A DNA stretch of 64,000 nucleotides, taken from the NCBI RefSeq assembly GCF_041333735.1, contig NZ_JBGKFB010000001.1:985001-1049000 (forward strand), given 5' to 3'. The notes beneath the pieces are model-generated. The model searched no databases and was not told the DNA's origin. It worked only from the letters and a program-made list of their open reading frames with translations. Source of the stretch: Veillonella sp. Its GTDB lineage: Bacteria > Bacillota > Negativicutes > Veillonellales > Veillonellaceae. Shown here piece by piece: positions 63,080-64,000 of the stretch. Within the stretch, counting starts at the first letter, position 1, and every line of letters begins with the position of its first letter. Position numbers and translations under genes: made by a program.

Positions 63080-64000
63080 ATGAAACGAATTGTTGGCATC
63101 GATATCGGAAACTCTACAACAGAAGCGGCCTTGGCCGAAATTCATAGCAATGGCGAGGTAAAGTTCTTATCTTCTGCCATCGCTAGTACCACAGGTATTA
63201 AAGGAACACGCGAAAATATCGTAGGTCTCATGGATGCCCTCAAGTCGCTAATTAGGTCTGCTAATCTTACACTACGAGACATTGACTTAGTTCGCATTAA
63301 TGAGGCTACACCAGTTATCGGCGATGTGGCCATGGAAACGATTACAGAAACCATAATTACGGAATCTACCATGATAGGGCACAACCCTAAAACACCAGGT
63401 GGCTTAGGTCTTGGTGTAGGGTATACCGTTCCCATTGAGCAACTAATTGATAAGCCACAAGGTCAGCCATACATCGTGGTAGCTCCAAAGATTATCGATT
63501 TTGAATTGATAGCACAGCTGATTAATGCATATTGCAAACGAGGTTATGATATTCGAGCTGCTATCCTTCAAGCCGATGACGGCGTACTCGTTAACAATCG
63601 ATTGGATCATAAAATTCCTATCGTAGATGAGGTTGCGTATATCGATAAAATCCCAATGGGCATGCTTTCTGCCGTAGAGGTTGTAGAACCGGGGCAAGTG
63701 GTATCACAATTATCAAATCCTTATGGGATTGCCACTGTATTTGAGCTTTCACCAGAGGAAACAAAGAATATTGTACCTATCGCTAGAGCTCTTATCGGAA
63801 ATCGCTCAGCTGTAGTCATCAAAACACCGGCAGGGGACGTTAAGGAGCGGGTAATACCGGCAGGATCCATCATTGTTATGGGGAATGATCGAACTGTATC
63901 CGTCGATGTATCTGCTGGGGCAGAGAGAATTATGGAAACCCTCGAATCTGTTCATCCTATCGATGATATCAGTGGTGAAGCAGGTACGAACGTAGGTGGC
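63080..64000 (+). CDS. pduG: Diol dehydratase reactivase large subunit, N-terminal part
   Basis: 307 codons are in the window and the frame remains open at the last base. IVGIDIGNSTTEAAL is the actin-like nucleotide-binding start. RINEATPVIGDVAMETITET, TMIGHNPKTPGGLGLG and SNPYGIATVFELSPEETKNI match Salmonella PduG. The protein is a chaperone-like ATPase that swaps damaged B12 out of PduCDE. GGAGA precedes ATG 63080. The full family length is about 610. Confidence 0.95.
   Translation, partial: MKRIVGIDIGNSTTEAALAEIHSNGEVKFLSSAIASTTGIKGTRENIVGLMDALKSLIRSANLTLRDIDLVRINEATPVIGDVAMETITETIITESTMIGHNPKTPGGLGLGVGYTVPIEQLIDKPQGQPYIVVAPKIIDFELIAQLINAYCKRGYDIRAAILQADDGVLVNNRLDHKIPIVDEVAYIDKIPMGMLSAVEVVEPGQVVSQLSNPYGIATVFELSPEETKNIVPIARALIGNRSAVVIKTPAGDVKERVIPAGSIIVMGNDRTVSVDVSAGAERIMETLESVHPIDDISGEAGTNVGG

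Noticed and set aside
1..64000. tRNA, rRNA and insertion sequences
   Set aside because: No cloverleaf, rRNA core sequence or transposase was found when reading both strands.

Overview
The window looks like a chromosomal segment of a Veillonella-type bacterium (Negativicutes, diderm Firmicutes). This is an inference. It rests on the moderate-to-low G+C, the Firmicute-style gene order SRP RNA - dnaX - ybaB - recR - bofA, an adaptor lipoprotein of the kind used by diderms, and a B12-dependent diol dehydratase operon with a microcompartment shell gene. Housekeeping genes dominate. I see no phage, insertion sequence, CRISPR array, rRNA or tRNA.

Layout. 0-6 kb: end of an AzlCD exporter, aldo/keto reductase, a lone efflux adaptor lipoprotein, a DUF2156 protein with an apparent ATT start, an Eis-like acetyltransferase preceded by twelve copies of GCGAT, and a pseudouridine synthase. 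6-11 kb: a 454-base spacer with direct repeats, then gltB. 11-13 kb: an A/T-rich ATPase plus putative nuclease pair that looks like a defence cassette. 13-21 kb: SRP RNA, dnaX, ybaB, recR, bofA, a helicase with an inserted proofreading-type exonuclease domain, and a second pseudouridine synthase gene carrying eight DnaA-box-like 9-mers. 21-32 kb: cation efflux, transporters for amino acids, purines and drugs, an Rrf2 regulator, and an array of secreted paralogues of which one is a pseudogene. 32-42 kb: aroD, a toxin-antitoxin pair whose antitoxin carries two DNA-binding-type domains, and the shikimate/phenylalanine operon aroF-aroB-aroA-aroC-pheA-aroEK on the minus strand. 42-54 kb: small acetyltransferase, class I ribonucleotide reductase, flavodoxin-like protein, membrane proteins, alcohol dehydrogenase and a dicarboxylate/amino acid symporter. 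54-64 kb: cobT, DUF389 protein, MetQ-like lipoprotein, a PocR-type AraC regulator, and the start of a pdu operon (pduB-C-D-E-G) that runs off the end.

How the parts fit. The aro operon makes chorismate and prephenate-derived phenylalanine. It is preceded by a 29-residue leader peptide with six aromatic codons in a row (YFYWFF) and an intrinsic terminator whose 5' arm can pair with the leader, which is a textbook attenuator layout. The PocR-like regulator, CobT and the diol dehydratase form one theme: lower-ligand activation for cobamides and B12-dependent diol metabolism.

Most unusual signals: (1) the aromatic leader peptide attenuator, (2) the DnaA-box-like cluster inside a pseudouridine synthase gene, mostly at 21-bp spacing, (3) the ATPase/nuclease cassette, (4) the pentanucleotide tract as a possible phase-variation switch, (5) the helicase-exonuclease fusion and (6) the double-domain antitoxin.
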